NCBI RefSeq assembly: GCF_017874615.1
Contig: NZ_JAGIKV010000010.1
Span: forward strand, 124,001-188,000
Reading direction: 5' to 3'
Source of the DNA: Paenibacillus xylanexedens
GTDB taxonomy: Bacteria; Bacillota; Bacilli; Paenibacillales; Paenibacillaceae
DNA length: 64,000 nucleotides
Shown here: in pieces, positions 9,149 through 19,070 of the stretch
How positions within the stretch are numbered: the stretch's first letter is position 1
How the letters are laid out: the number at the start of each line of letters is the position of its first letter
Made by a program: the position numbers and the translations under genes
The notes under the pieces: generated by a model
Told to the model about the DNA's origin: nothing
What the model saw: the letters and a program-made list of their open reading frames with translations, nothing else
Database searches by the model: none

Positions 9149-10300
9149 CTAACTTTTCGTATATCCTAAGCCGTCAACAAAAAAGTAGTAATCAAATATA
9201 TTCATTTCCTCAAGTTGCTTGGCTATTTCTCTATGATAGATGCTTGCAATAATCAGCCGTGAATTCTCATCCAATAACACAGTTAATTCGGAAGGAGACT
9301 GCACGGGTACACCATATGCTACACTCCCCCATGCGGCTTTACGATTATCAAAAGCGCACACCACATTCAACCCACTGCTGTAACGCTCCATCCAAATCCG
9401 CAAGCTATCGCCCGCACCGAAGATATATACCTTTTTATTTTCAACATCACACAGCATGTCAGTATAGGGACGAACATACTCTTTGTAAGACCGGCCCATA
9501 TCCACAATACTATGATCAATATGCTTCGGTTTACGCTCCTTTGCATCAGGCTCGTATAGCCCGCCAGGATAAGATGCAATTAGTACTTCCTTATAGCCCA
9601 CAGGAACTGGAATTTTTAAATCTTCAAAGTCCATTTCAACACTTTTCGAAAACCATTTCTTGTCATACACTCTGCTGCCATGCTCGCCCATTACAACGGG
9701 GATAGAATAATATAACTGGTTAGAATACTTTGAGCAGAAGCGTTCATACCGCTCTGCAATAAAATCGTATTGCCCCGATATCCCACCAGCACCGTAGCAA
9801 AATTCCTCTTTACCTGGGGATATCTGCCCCCCCTCGCATTCATCAAGGGCAGTCGAAGCGTACATTTGAATCTGTACCTTCAATGCGGTTTCCTGAACAC
9901 GTCTTGCAGCATCGCCGCTAGGCATATCGTCTAGCGGAAGGATATCGATATAGGCTCCCATGTGACCGCCTCGTGTAAACCCATTGGGAAAGTTCGAGAG
10001 GACCGTTGTATCGCTTCGCCGTAGCCTTATAAAATGGGGAGCGGCAGCAGGATCATTTTGCGGTGTCTGCAGGAAATAGGGCTCACTAAACCAGTTCTGT
10101 GAAAGCCGGAGACGATCATATTCCAAGCGTGGCAAAGCAATATCAATATCGTCATCCCACGGGATGAAACCTTTATGACGTACAGCACCGAGAAGAGTTC
10201 CAAACATGGCGAACCACGTTAACTCTTCACGCTTTGCAACCCTTGTAAATTCTTTTAGAATATCAAGTTCAATGACCTGTAACTCTTTTAGTTTATTCAC
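9149..10300 (-). CDS. LicD family phosphotransferase with C-terminal Rossmann-like domain
   Basis: A 383-residue protein starting at GTG 10300 with GGGAG upstream. Residues about 1-260 are LicD: 'FAMFGTLLGAVRHKGF' and 'IPWDDDIDIALPR' carry the paired acidic residues that bind metal and nucleotide. LicD proteins transfer phosphocholine or another phosphoalcohol from a CDP donor to a surface sugar. Residues about 290-380 begin 'VYIFGAGDSLRIW', the same small Rossmann-like module that recurs in this operon. It is the last gene of the surface-polymer operon. Confidence 0.88.
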   Translation of the reverse strand: MNKLKELQVIELDILKEFTRVAKREELTWFAMFGTLLGAVRHKGFIPWDDDIDIALPRLEYDRLRLSQNWFSEPYFLQTPQNDPAAAPHFIRLRRSDTTVLSNFPNGFTRGGHMGAYIDILPLDDMPSGDAARRVQETALKVQIQMYASTALDECEGGQISPGKEEFCYGAGGISGQYDFIAERYERFCSKYSNQLYYSIPVVMGEHGSRVYDKKWFSKSVEMDFEDLKIPVPVGYKEVLIASYPGGLYEPDAKERKPKHIDHSIVDMGRSYKEYVRPYTDMLCDVENKKVYIFGAGDSLRIWMERYSSGLNVVCAFDNRKAAWGSVAYGVPVQSPSELTVLLDENSRLIIASIYHREIAKQLEEMNIFDYYFFVDGLGYTKS

Positions 10301-10385
10301 TGAATAATTCTCCCAAGCTGAATGTCATCCAATAATTCGGTTCACATTTTGAAATGTGGCTTATTATGATGAAACCCTCTGCATT

Positions 10386-11108
10386 TCAAATCCCTTTTGC
10401 CCAATCAATTTTGTTAACAATTACTGCGTCCACACCAAGTTGCCGTGCAAGCTGTAGATCGTCCTCGTTCGTTACTGTCCACGGGCGTATCAATATGCCA
10501 CGTTTGTGACAATCTTCCGCGAGCGCTGGATAGCGCAGCATATGAACGCTAGGATGCAATGCTTCAGCTCCAACCTTTTCACACTGCTCTCCAGTAACTA
10601 ATACGCCTCCTCCACATAACAACGCAGTTCTAGCTGAAGGTTCAAGCAGCTTTATTTTCTGAATAGAATAGTGGTTGAATGATGACCATATAACCCTGTT
10701 TGACAAGCCGTACTTTTCAACTAATTTTAAAGCTACTGGTTCAATTCCATCATAATAGATGACGCCTGTCTTCAGCTCTATATTAATAGTCAATCCTGTC
10801 GGTTTCAATAATTCCAATACTTCTGCCAACGTTGGCACTTCCATAAAGAGCGGCCCAGTGCGTCCACTTTTATTGAAGTTGAGCTTCTTTATTTCAGATA
10901 GGGTAAAGTCCTTTACCCAACCTTGGCCATCACTCGTTCGATCGACAGTTTCGTCGTGGATGACGACGATCTCTCTGTCCTTGGTAAGCTGAATATCAAG
11001 TTCTACTCCGTCAGCGCCCACTTCAGCTGCCATTTGAAAACCATTAAGCGTATTCTCTGGTGCCGAAGAGTACGCTCCGCGATGACCCCATATTTTCATC
11101 AAAGCCAC
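10386..11108 (-). CDS. Glycerophosphodiester phosphodiesterase
   Basis: A 240-residue GDPD-family enzyme that cleaves glycerophosphodiesters to glycerol-3-phosphate and an alcohol. Seen: 'IWGHRGAYSSAPENTL' (catalytic His-Arg and Glu-Asn), 'GADGVELDIQLTKD' (metal-binding Glu and Asp), 'VVIHDETVDRTSDG' (second His) and 'IRPWTVTNEDDLQLARQLG'. There is no signal peptide, so it acts in the cytoplasm. The start is ambiguous: GTG at 11108 or ATG at 11099, the latter overlapping the stop of the upstream gene as TGATG. In a teichoic-acid-like operon it may recycle or trim phosphoglycerol. Confidence 0.92.
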   Translation of the reverse strand: MALMKIWGHRGAYSSAPENTLNGFQMAAEVGADGVELDIQLTKDREIVVIHDETVDRTSDGQGWVKDFTLSEIKKLNFNKSGRTGPLFMEVPTLAEVLELLKPTGLTINIELKTGVIYYDGIEPVALKLVEKYGLSNRVIWSSFNHYSIQKIKLLEPSARTALLCGGGVLVTGEQCEKVGAEALHPSVHMLRYPALAEDCHKRGILIRPWTVTNEDDLQLARQLGVDAVIVNKIDWAKGI

Positions 11109-12418
11109 TCAGCCTTTCCATGTGCAACAATTTTATCTTTACCCGCGCCAAACCTCACAAAGCGGATCTGTCCTTTTTCAGAATCTACGAGCATGATATC
11201 AAAAGCTTCTTGAGAAGGGTCCCCGAGTTTTCGATTAGGAGTGATAAAGCCTTCCGGCTTATATTCTGTGAATGCTTCACACTTTGAATTCACTATGGAT
11301 ATGATAGGAAACCCTTCTTCATTGTCCAAAAAATCCCCATGGTTATGACCATTTATAAAAGCAAGGACTTTATCGGCATGAATGTTCAACAATTGCATTA
11401 ACTCGTTTTCACCACGCAGCTCTTTAGCCCAATACTGTAAGCGGCTAACAGGCGTGAGGTGAGAAAAAATAGCAACTTTCCAATCCTCAGGCGTATTTTC
11501 TAGTAGTTTATTTAGCCACTGAATGCAGGCTGCATTATATCCGTAACGTAATGTCTCATTCGGGTCAAAGGAATCCAAAAAAATAAACCGTAGTTTTTGT
11601 TTATCAAAATCAACGAAATAGCGTGGCTCATCTCTACCTAAATAAAGTTCACACTGTTCTTCTATCGAAAAACGATCCGAGTTATTTCCAAAATAGTTGG
11701 TATCATGGTTACCAAGCGTAACCCACACAGGTATCTCGTTCTTCTTTAAGTCTCCAAGAACTTGTTCTACATAATGGCGACTCACCTCACGTGAGGTCAT
11801 ACCATCCGTGAAATCTCCAAGATGAATAATTCCATCAAGACCTATCTCTTTATGCAGTTGTTGGATGGAGGCATAGGTGTCATCCCAAGTACCATTTACT
11901 GTGTAATGTGTATCGGTCAATAATAGAAAAGGGATGTCCCCCTCTTCCCGAACATTCATAACACGCTTTGAGACCCGCTCTACTTCGTTTCTGAGCCACG
12001 GCTTCATTTCAGGCGGAGGAGTTTCATTTTTTTTAAATGAAAGAATATGATTGATGTCCTCCAAACTTTCAAATTCTGCTCCATTCATTTTCCTTAGACA
12101 TACACGAAAGTAAACGGACTCTGTAAACACATAATCGTTTTGCCTGTAACTGTTCCCGCTCAAATCCTTTCGGTAAACCGTCCAGCTCTCATCTGGGGCA
12201 TAGGCATATGTGTATATCCAACGCTCCTGCACTTCCGCCGCATAGGTTGCAACGTTGAACTTATAGTCGGAATTCTTTAGCCGTAATATGTCACCAGGTT
12301 GAGCCAAATAAAAAAGAGCGGTGCTTAGCATCTCAGGATGCCCTAACTCTTGCAAACCGTCACCAGCTCGTATTTTCAGCCCCACAAGACCAGTTAATGA
12401 AACCTCCAAGAAATCCAC
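11099..12418 (-). CDS. Calcineurin-like metallophosphoesterase
   Basis: A 439-residue protein. Residues about 165-390 form the metallophosphoesterase core: 'LLTDTHYT' (D-x-H), 'HLGDFTDG', 'LGNHDTN', 'IFSHLTP' and 'INGHNHGDF', together giving the two-metal site. The first 150 residues are strand-rich and not recognised. There is no signal peptide. It may remove a phosphate or cleave a phosphodiester in the polymer pathway. The start is GTG at 12418, but no convincing ribosome site is seen, so it may lie slightly further in. It overlaps the GDPD gene downstream, which implies co-translation. Confidence 0.85.
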   Translation of the reverse strand: MDFLEVSLTGLVGLKIRAGDGLQELGHPEMLSTALFYLAQPGDILRLKNSDYKFNVATYAAEVQERWIYTYAYAPDESWTVYRKDLSGNSYRQNDYVFTESVYFRVCLRKMNGAEFESLEDINHILSFKKNETPPPEMKPWLRNEVERVSKRVMNVREEGDIPFLLLTDTHYTVNGTWDDTYASIQQLHKEIGLDGIIHLGDFTDGMTSREVSRHYVEQVLGDLKKNEIPVWVTLGNHDTNYFGNNSDRFSIEEQCELYLGRDEPRYFVDFDKQKLRFIFLDSFDPNETLRYGYNAACIQWLNKLLENTPEDWKVAIFSHLTPVSRLQYWAKELRGENELMQLLNIHADKVLAFINGHNHGDFLDNEEGFPIISIVNSKCEAFTEYKPEGFITPNRKLGDPSQEAFDIMLVDSEKGQIRFVRFGAGKDKIVAHGKAEWL

Positions 12419-12447
12419 TCCCCAATTACTATTTACAACGATGAACT

Positions 12448-13548
12448 TTAAAGCTTGTTTAGCTCTTTTCTTGCTGTATCTAGCGAGTTCCTAACGATTT
12501 GCCACATATCGTAGTATTTGTATTCAGCTAGTCTGCCACCAAAAATTACGCCTTCTTCTTTATCCGCAAGCTCCTTGTAACTTAAATAACTGGCGTTATT
12601 TTTTTGATTATTAACCGGATAGTATGGTTCGTCCCCCGGTTGATACTCTTTTGAATACTCGCGTGTGACTACAGTTTTAGGCTGAGTGCCGAATTCAAAG
12701 TGTTTATGTTCAATAATACGGGTAAACGGCGTTGCCTGATCTGTGTAGTTCACAACCGCGTTTCCTTGAAAATTGGGCTGATCCAGAATATCTGATTCAA
12801 AATGGAGTGTGCGATACTCAAGTGGTCCGAATTGATACCCATAGAACTCGTCAAGCATTCCTGTGTATACTGTCTTCGTCGCGATTCCATCAAAATACTC
12901 TCTTTGTGCGAAATAGTCCGTATTCAGTCTAACCTCGCTACCTTCCAGTAACTTTTCAATGATTGGCGTATATCCTCCAACAGGTATTCCTTGATACTGG
13001 TCGTTAAAATAATTGTTATCCCATGTAAAACGAACGGGCAAGCGTTTGATAATGAATGCAGGCAAGTCCTTGCAGGCACGCCCCCATTGTTTTTCTGTAT
13101 AGCCTTTAATCAGTTTTTCGTAAATATCACGACCAACCAACGAAAGAGCTTGCTCTTCAAGATTTTGCGGCTCGTCATATTGCACTCGTTGTTTCTCTAT
13201 AATCTTTTCTGCTTCTGTCGGATCAGAAACTCCCCATAACCGATAGAATGTATTCATATTAAAAGGCAGATTGTACATCTCGCCATTAAAATTTGCTACT
13301 GGCGAGTTGGTATAACGATTAAATGTAGCAAAACGATTCACATAATCCCATACTTCTTTATCGTTGGTATGAAAAATATGGGCACCATATTTGTGCACAT
13401 TAATACCTTCCACTTGTTCCGTATAAATATTTCCTCCGACATGGTCTCGTTTATCGATTACTAAGCATGTTTTATTACACTTCATGGCTTCATATGCAAA
13501 TATAGCGCCGAAGGGTCCTGCACCAACAATCAAGTAGTCGTACTTCAT
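12448..13548 (-). CDS. glf: UDP-galactopyranose mutase
   Basis: A 366-residue flavoprotein that interconverts UDP-galactopyranose and UDP-galactofuranose, using reduced FAD. Seen: 'YLIVGAGPFGAIFAYEA' (FAD-binding GxGxxG), 'HVGGNIYTEQ', 'HKYGAHIFHTND' (active-site His), 'FNRYTNSPVANF', 'EKQWGRACKDLP' and 'FGGRLAEYKYYDMWQ'. The length is normal for the family. It supplies galactofuranose, so the surface polymer of this island probably contains Galf. AGGCGGTG lies upstream of the ATG. Confidence 0.95.
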   Translation of the reverse strand: MKYDYLIVGAGPFGAIFAYEAMKCNKTCLVIDKRDHVGGNIYTEQVEGINVHKYGAHIFHTNDKEVWDYVNRFATFNRYTNSPVANFNGEMYNLPFNMNTFYRLWGVSDPTEAEKIIEKQRVQYDEPQNLEEQALSLVGRDIYEKLIKGYTEKQWGRACKDLPAFIIKRLPVRFTWDNNYFNDQYQGIPVGGYTPIIEKLLEGSEVRLNTDYFAQREYFDGIATKTVYTGMLDEFYGYQFGPLEYRTLHFESDILDQPNFQGNAVVNYTDQATPFTRIIEHKHFEFGTQPKTVVTREYSKEYQPGDEPYYPVNNQKNNASYLSYKELADKEEGVIFGGRLAEYKYYDMWQIVRNSLDTARKELNKL

Positions 13549-13619
13549 TAGAAATTCACCGCCTTTTTAGAGTTCTAACAGCTTTTCATCCCGGCTTCCC
13601 ATCAGAACGATAAGCCTCT

Positions 13620-16025
13620 TCATGACGGAGTTTGACCTGCGATTTGTTCTCTTATTGCCTTTTGCAGCATAGATGAACTTGTGCTTTGTGTGTAAGGAAA
13701 AAACTCTAGCTCCGAGCCTAAACTACGAAGCTGTGTTTGAAGTCTTGTCCAATGAAGCTCATGGTCACTACCCGAAAACAAGCAGCCGTAACGAAGCTCT
13801 TTCCAGGCATCTATTTTATTTGTATTGTTCTTTTCAATCGGAATAACTCTATCCACATATTTGCATTGCTTAACAATCTCAATACGCTCCTCAAATGGGA
13901 TGAACGGAGTCTTATTCTTTTCATTTTCTATAATTTCATCTGTTAATACGCCTGCAATCAAGTAATGACTGCGCTCCTTGCATCTTTTCAAAAGATTAAG
14001 ATGACCGATATGAAACAAGTCAAACGCTCCTGTTACATAACCTATATTAAATTTTCCGTCAGATTGGGTATCCGCGATAGTAAATGGCAATAAGTCATCC
14101 ATACTTTTCTGGTAGATACGATAACTGTCCTCATAGATACCCATAGCATTTAATTGCTCAACAATTGGTTGATAGTTTGCAACGGCTATAACAATTCGAT
14201 ATGTTCCATAGATAAGTCGACTGGCTTCATCAGGAGAATTTATAACGATCCCTCGTTTGACTGTATCCCATACATCCTGATTGTTATCCATTATAAATTC
14301 AATTTTATACTGCTCTCCGTATTTATCTATAAAATAATCTGCATATTTACCTGATCCAAAAAGAACGAGTTTTCTATCATTGAGGCCTGAAACGGGGTCA
14401 AAAAGCTTAATTGAACGATCACTGCTCAATTTCATCGTCCTCCTGTTGCTTCTAAGAATGTATTCTGAATCATTCATCCACGTTGAACGTCCAGTATATA
14501 TATCTTTATTTACGATCTTTCTGCTTAACTCGCCTTCCGTTTTCAAATAATACTTCCACAAACTTTTTAACTCATATTTTTCCTGCATTTCTTCAAGTGG
14601 AATCAGTTTAACGATCTCAGGTATAAAATTATAGATATCATGCACAGCCCGAAACATTACATATCCTGCCGGGCAGTGGTTCATGGTATATTCCTGATCA
14701 AAAAACAATAGTTCTCCATCCAGAAAGAAACAATTCACTGGAATCATTTCAATATAAGCCTTCTTAAGTATAGGTCCCCAATTTTCATTAGGAGCCATGC
14801 TTGAAAAAGAATTTTCAGAAGTATAATCCGATGAGTTCAGGATGTGCTTGTATAATACATCCAAGTAATCAAAAATAGCTTGAGTATCCTGATCCTTGAT
14901 CAACTTTCTTAGATAATTCGATAATGTTGGGGCTTCGATCTTATCCATAACTGCCATGCCGTTTTCCATCGTTATGTTAAGCGAAGGTATGTTTCTTTTT
15001 ATCTGCTCTTCTGCATTTCGTTTTAATTCTTCAAGGCCTGATATCCCTTCATCATATATGGGTATCTTTCTTACCTTGTTGTCACTAGAGATAACCGTAG
15101 CAAAAGATCTGTTACGGTTTCTTTCCGAAGAAAGAGCAGAATACAGTATATTAGTGTTTTTAACATCACTTCCACACTCGACAATAAAATAATTAGAAAA
15201 TGAAGTCAGTACATTATTCTGAGCAAGCTTACGATACAGGGTCTTTTCACTTAAAACTCTCTCTTCGTTTTTGGAGATATATGACTTTATGCGCTCTGAT
15301 ATATCCTCTGTTGGAGGATAATCATCTGTATAGATAAGTTGAGGATTTCTGTAGTCAGGAAATGGATAATAGAGCTTAATAGAGTTGAAATGTATATTTT
15401 CAAGAAAGTTCAGAAGTTCACTGCGGGTGAATCGATGCATATCAGAGTGATTATCAGTTATTCCTTCAAACGGCAATCCCGATTGAGTGTCTCTTTCTCC
15501 ACAAAAAAAACGAGCACCCATGCGATTTGGAATTACAGCAAGGACTTTTCCTTTTGGAGAGAGCATACTTTTCATAGCTGAAAAATAAATCTCATAGTCT
15601 TTTTCACATAAACGATCAACGCTTTCGTCAATGGCCCAAATGATATAATCGAAAAGTTGCTCGGAATTTTTTTGAAACTCTATCACATCGGAATGTATCA
15701 CACTAAGATTGTTGACATCTTTCATACGCTTTTGAAGAAAGTGCGCACGGTAACCGTCCTTTTCCACAACGATATTGTTTTGCGTTCTTCTGCATATGCT
15801 CATTAAGAAAGCACCAAATGAGCCTCCGATCACCAATACGTTCGAAGTGCTCTCAAATGGGTACCATGCGAACAAACTATTTGGAATGTCGCTTAAGTAG
15901 CGTGAAACTTCCAAACGCTGATCTTTTCTAATAACATCTATGAAATTATTATCAGGATGCGAATGGATGTATGCCCCTATATCCGCATCGATCTCATTTA
16001 ACGGATGAGGAATACCGTTAGTCAT
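13620..16025 (-). CDS. Four-part fusion: methyltransferase, kinase-like, Rossmann-like and TagD-like cytidylyltransferase
   Basis: An 801-residue protein. Residues about 55-270 look like a class I SAM methyltransferase ('NVLVIGGSFGAFLMS', 'LFDYIIWAID'). Residues about 330-520 resemble the kinase-like or phosphotransferase region found beside such domains in capsule loci ('LLFFDQEYTMNHCPAGYVMF'). Residues about 550-640 are the Rossmann-like module ('KLVLFGSGKYADYF'). Residues 659-801 are a nucleotidyltransferase like TagD ('VTGAFDLFHIGHLNLL', the HxGH motif, and 'STSSSMLQKAI'). The last part should make a CDP-activated alcohol such as CDP-glycerol. The whole may couple donor synthesis with polymer modification. 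Confidence 0.75.
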   Translation of the reverse strand: MTNGIPHPLNEIDADIGAYIHSHPDNNFIDVIRKDQRLEVSRYLSDIPNSLFAWYPFESTSNVLVIGGSFGAFLMSICRRTQNNIVVEKDGYRAHFLQKRMKDVNNLSVIHSDVIEFQKNSEQLFDYIIWAIDESVDRLCEKDYEIYFSAMKSMLSPKGKVLAVIPNRMGARFFCGERDTQSGLPFEGITDNHSDMHRFTRSELLNFLENIHFNSIKLYYPFPDYRNPQLIYTDDYPPTEDISERIKSYISKNEERVLSEKTLYRKLAQNNVLTSFSNYFIVECGSDVKNTNILYSALSSERNRNRSFATVISSDNKVRKIPIYDEGISGLEELKRNAEEQIKRNIPSLNITMENGMAVMDKIEAPTLSNYLRKLIKDQDTQAIFDYLDVLYKHILNSSDYTSENSFSSMAPNENWGPILKKAYIEMIPVNCFFLDGELLFFDQEYTMNHCPAGYVMFRAVHDIYNFIPEIVKLIPLEEMQEKYELKSLWKYYLKTEGELSRKIVNKDIYTGRSTWMNDSEYILRSNRRTMKLSSDRSIKLFDPVSGLNDRKLVLFGSGKYADYFIDKYGEQYKIEFIMDNNQDVWDTVKRGIVINSPDEASRLIYGTYRIVIAVANYQPIVEQLNAMGIYEDSYRIYQKSMDDLLPFTIADTQSDGKFNIGYVTGAFDLFHIGHLNLLKRCKERSHYLIAGVLTDEIIENEKNKTPFIPFEERIEIVKQCKYVDRVIPIEKNNTNKIDAWKELRYGCLFSGSDHELHWTRLQTQLRSLGSELEFFPYTQSTSSSMLQKAIREQIAGQTPS

Positions 16026-16061
16026 AACGTAGCTCCGTTCGTTAAAAATTTGAATAACTGG

Positions 16062-17426
16062 CTATTTACTATGCAAATAAGCTTTACTTAAAAATAATAT
16101 ATCCGCATCTAAGGTATACTCAAAAATACGATCGTCTGCAATGCCCATATCTACTAATTGGTCCTTAATTTCCTGACGATGAGCCTTGTTAGCCACAATA
16201 TATGATGCCTGGGGATAATCCCGAACAGCCTGTTCCGGCGAAATTATGGGCTTACCTTGTAATTGACTGCCCCACAAATAGGAATTATTATCACAATAAG
16301 CTTCCATTTGATCTACTCCGTTTAACTCTAGCAAAATCGGAAGGAATCCTCCTAAGTAACCCGATCCAAAAACAACAATCGGCTGAGCAGAAGACAACTT
16401 GCTTAATAAAATAGAGAGAATACTACGTTTTTCATTTTCGATCTTTATATAATATTCATATAAATCTATCGGATTTTTTATCAATAATTCTAACTCTGAC
16501 CACTCTTTAGTTAATAACTGTTCAGAAGCAATATAATTATTAGCCATAATTAGTTTCAATCTGTCAGAGATAATTTGCATATCAGATACTGCCGAATCCC
16601 AGACACTGCCCGAAATAGCCATTAATCTAATTCTTAGATTAGTTTGACGAAACATTTTGCAGTAGCTCAACGTTCGCCATATGTGTCCTTGTTTTTGAAG
16701 CAAACCATCTGCATATTGATACTCATCAATTAAGTAATGGAAAGCTTTATGATTATATACCGAAGCATTTGGATTATCCTGCCGATAATGATATAATACT
16801 TTGTCTAGATAAACTGCTTTTTTTGCTTTACAAAACGTCTGAAAAAGAAAACCGATATCTTGATAAGCAGCTCCAGAAGTTTCATTTAATTTTATGGATT
16901 TAATAAAATCCTTTTGATATATACCTGTCCACAAGTAATAATCTTTAAGAATAAGTTCAGGTGTTATGCTGGGATTGACAGAAACTCTCCCCCGATTAAA
17001 TGCGAATTCTTTTTCAGTGAAAACCTCTATTTTTCTAGTGTAAGTTTCTCCTTCGCTCTTTTCAAAAAATTTCAGTGCACTCCCCTTAACATAATCTGCC
17101 TTTGATTTTAAAGCCAATTCATATAAAGTTTCGTACATATTTAACTCTATATAGTCATCCGTTTCTACAACTCCGATAAAGTCTCCTTGAGCGATTGAAA
17201 TGCCCAAGTTTAATTGATAGCCGTAACTTTTTTTATCGGAGTGCATAATGCGAACCCTATTGTCTAGTGTTTCATATTTTTTCAATATTTCAAGAGTTCC
17301 GTCTGTTGATCCAGCATCTACAACGATAATTTCTATATCTCTTAATGTTTGGTTTATTACACTCTCCATACATTGTTCTATATAATTGGCCACGTTTAAT
17401 GACGGCATAATTACAGAAATTTTCAT
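16062..17426 (-). CDS. Family 2 glycosyltransferase with C-terminal Rossmann-like domain
   Basis: A 454-residue protein. The N-terminal 220 residues are a GT-A fold: 'ISVIMPSLNVANYIEQCMES', 'IIVVDAGSTDGTLEIL' and 'GDFIGVVETDDYIE' (the D-x-D-like metal and nucleotide site). The C-terminal 110 residues start 'PIVVFGSGYLGGFLPILLEL' and form the recurrent Rossmann-like module. It has no membrane span. It adds a sugar to the growing surface polymer. It begins 5 bases after the upstream CDP-glycerol transferase gene, so translation is probably coupled. Confidence 0.9.
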   Translation of the reverse strand: MKISVIMPSLNVANYIEQCMESVINQTLRDIEIIVVDAGSTDGTLEILKKYETLDNRVRIMHSDKKSYGYQLNLGISIAQGDFIGVVETDDYIELNMYETLYELALKSKADYVKGSALKFFEKSEGETYTRKIEVFTEKEFAFNRGRVSVNPSITPELILKDYYLWTGIYQKDFIKSIKLNETSGAAYQDIGFLFQTFCKAKKAVYLDKVLYHYRQDNPNASVYNHKAFHYLIDEYQYADGLLQKQGHIWRTLSYCKMFRQTNLRIRLMAISGSVWDSAVSDMQIISDRLKLIMANNYIASEQLLTKEWSELELLIKNPIDLYEYYIKIENEKRSILSILLSKLSSAQPIVVFGSGYLGGFLPILLELNGVDQMEAYCDNNSYLWGSQLQGKPIISPEQAVRDYPQASYIVANKAHRQEIKDQLVDMGIADDRIFEYTLDADILFLSKAYLHSK

Positions 17427-17431
17427 GTCGC

Positions 17432-19021
17432 TTAACTCCTTATACCATCAATTAAATCCAATATAAATTTCCCTGAACGCTCGCTAGCATGTCCATCTTC
17501 ATGAACACCGTATTTTTCCATAAATTCATCAACTTGATTCACATATTCTTCTTGATTAAAATTCTCAATATAATTGGCCAACTCTTCATTTGACTCCGCA
17601 ATTGAAAATGGCAAAGTGTCATAGTCAATTAGTAACTTGCGCTCACCGTTGATATATTCCTTACGGTCTGGAGCAAACAAAAACACAGGCTTCCTCACAT
17701 AAGCAGGCTCAAACATTATGCTTGAATAGTCTGTAATCATGATATCTGCAGCAGCAACAAGCTCCTGACTATCAGAGTAGTTGCTGGCATCAATAACATA
17801 ATCCAATAGTGTTATTGATTTGCTCGCACCAGAAACTAACGGATGTAATCTCAAAAGAATACACCACTCATCAGAATACTTACTAGCCAATTTTTCGATT
17901 ATTAATTCATAATTAATATTTGTTTCATAAACCTCACGTATATTAGAATCACCTAGCTTGTAGCGAAATGTCGGTGCATATAGTAGAATTTTTTTATTAA
18001 CATTCAAACCATAATGACTTTTTACTTTTTGTCTATATTTACTCTCTTGAAAGAGAACATCAGAACGCGACGAGCCAGCCTGTATTATTTCACCTTTGAA
18101 GCCAAACCCACTTCTGCAAGTATCTGTATCAAATTTACTACCTGTAATAATGTAATCCATCATTTCTGAATTATGTCTGCACATTTCAATTTCCACAGAG
18201 TCTTTGCGAAATGTTGTAAAGTCAAAACCAAACGTTTTTAATGTAACGCTGGACCAATGTTTAACTTGTACGTATATTTGTTCAGGCTGTTTTTGAATAT
18301 ATGATGGAACCATATCATCATACACCCATATTTTAGCTGTTCGCATTTCATGAATATATTTACTTTTATTTTTCCAATATACAAGTCGAATGCCTCTTGG
18401 AACTTTTATCTTCAAATCGTTAACGACCCAAACAATATCCAAATCATTACGTTGTTTTAACAACTGTTCCGCGATATATTTTCCATGCCCGAAATAACCA
18501 CCCGTGCTGTAAAATACAAGTTTATTCGGCTCAATTTTATCCGTACGTTTTGTTAATAAGCAATGGTTAACAATTTGATCTTTAGCCGATACGAAGGAGT
18601 TTTTTTCAATAGTTTCCATAGCTAGCAATGAGTAATAATTACTTATACCTACGCTTTCAAGTTGCTCTGCAATTTGTTCAGAGGCGTTAAGATTCGCTAT
18701 GAGTACAACTAAATCATCATCCTTATACTGCTTTAGTACGGACACATTTAAAACTTTCTTTTCCTTACATTTATCCAATGAAATTTTATCAACAAAAAAA
18801 TCAATTTGGTGCCCGTGCTTGGCCTCATCATTATCAATTATACCGACAATATTATCTGAATAATTTTGAAAATAAAAATCAGCGCCATAACCAGCACCAA
18901 ATATAAATACAAATTTATCACTTTTGAAATTATTAAAATCTTCCCAAGTCTGAACATTAAATTTATTAACACCAAATTTATTTTTTTTTTCAGTTAATAT
19001 ATTTGGTTTTGTATCATCCAT
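17432..19021 (-). CDS. CDP-glycerol glycerophosphotransferase family protein with N-terminal Rossmann-like domain
   Basis: A 529-residue protein. Residues about 25-130 are the Rossmann-like module ('FVFIFGAGYGADFYF'). The remainder is TagB/TagF-like: 'YSTGGYFGHGKYIAEQLL', 'LLYAPTFRYKLGD', 'LLRLHPLVSG' and 'MITDYSSIMFEPAYVRKP' are the conserved donor-binding blocks, with the catalytic His in RLHP and the D-Y-S-S loop. It transfers glycerol phosphate, or a related polyol phosphate, from a CDP donor. Two starts are possible (19033 and 19021); AAAGGA fits the second better. Confidence 0.9.
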   Translation of the reverse strand: MDDTKPNILTEKKNKFGVNKFNVQTWEDFNNFKSDKFVFIFGAGYGADFYFQNYSDNIVGIIDNDEAKHGHQIDFFVDKISLDKCKEKKVLNVSVLKQYKDDDLVVLIANLNASEQIAEQLESVGISNYYSLLAMETIEKNSFVSAKDQIVNHCLLTKRTDKIEPNKLVFYSTGGYFGHGKYIAEQLLKQRNDLDIVWVVNDLKIKVPRGIRLVYWKNKSKYIHEMRTAKIWVYDDMVPSYIQKQPEQIYVQVKHWSSVTLKTFGFDFTTFRKDSVEIEMCRHNSEMMDYIITGSKFDTDTCRSGFGFKGEIIQAGSSRSDVLFQESKYRQKVKSHYGLNVNKKILLYAPTFRYKLGDSNIREVYETNINYELIIEKLASKYSDEWCILLRLHPLVSGASKSITLLDYVIDASNYSDSQELVAAADIMITDYSSIMFEPAYVRKPVFLFAPDRKEYINGERKLLIDYDTLPFSIAESNEELANYIENFNQEEYVNQVDEFMEKYGVHEDGHASERSGKFILDLIDGIRS

Positions 19022-19070
19022 ATTACAGATCATTCCTTTCGCTAATGCTTAAGGGATTTCCCAAAATTAC

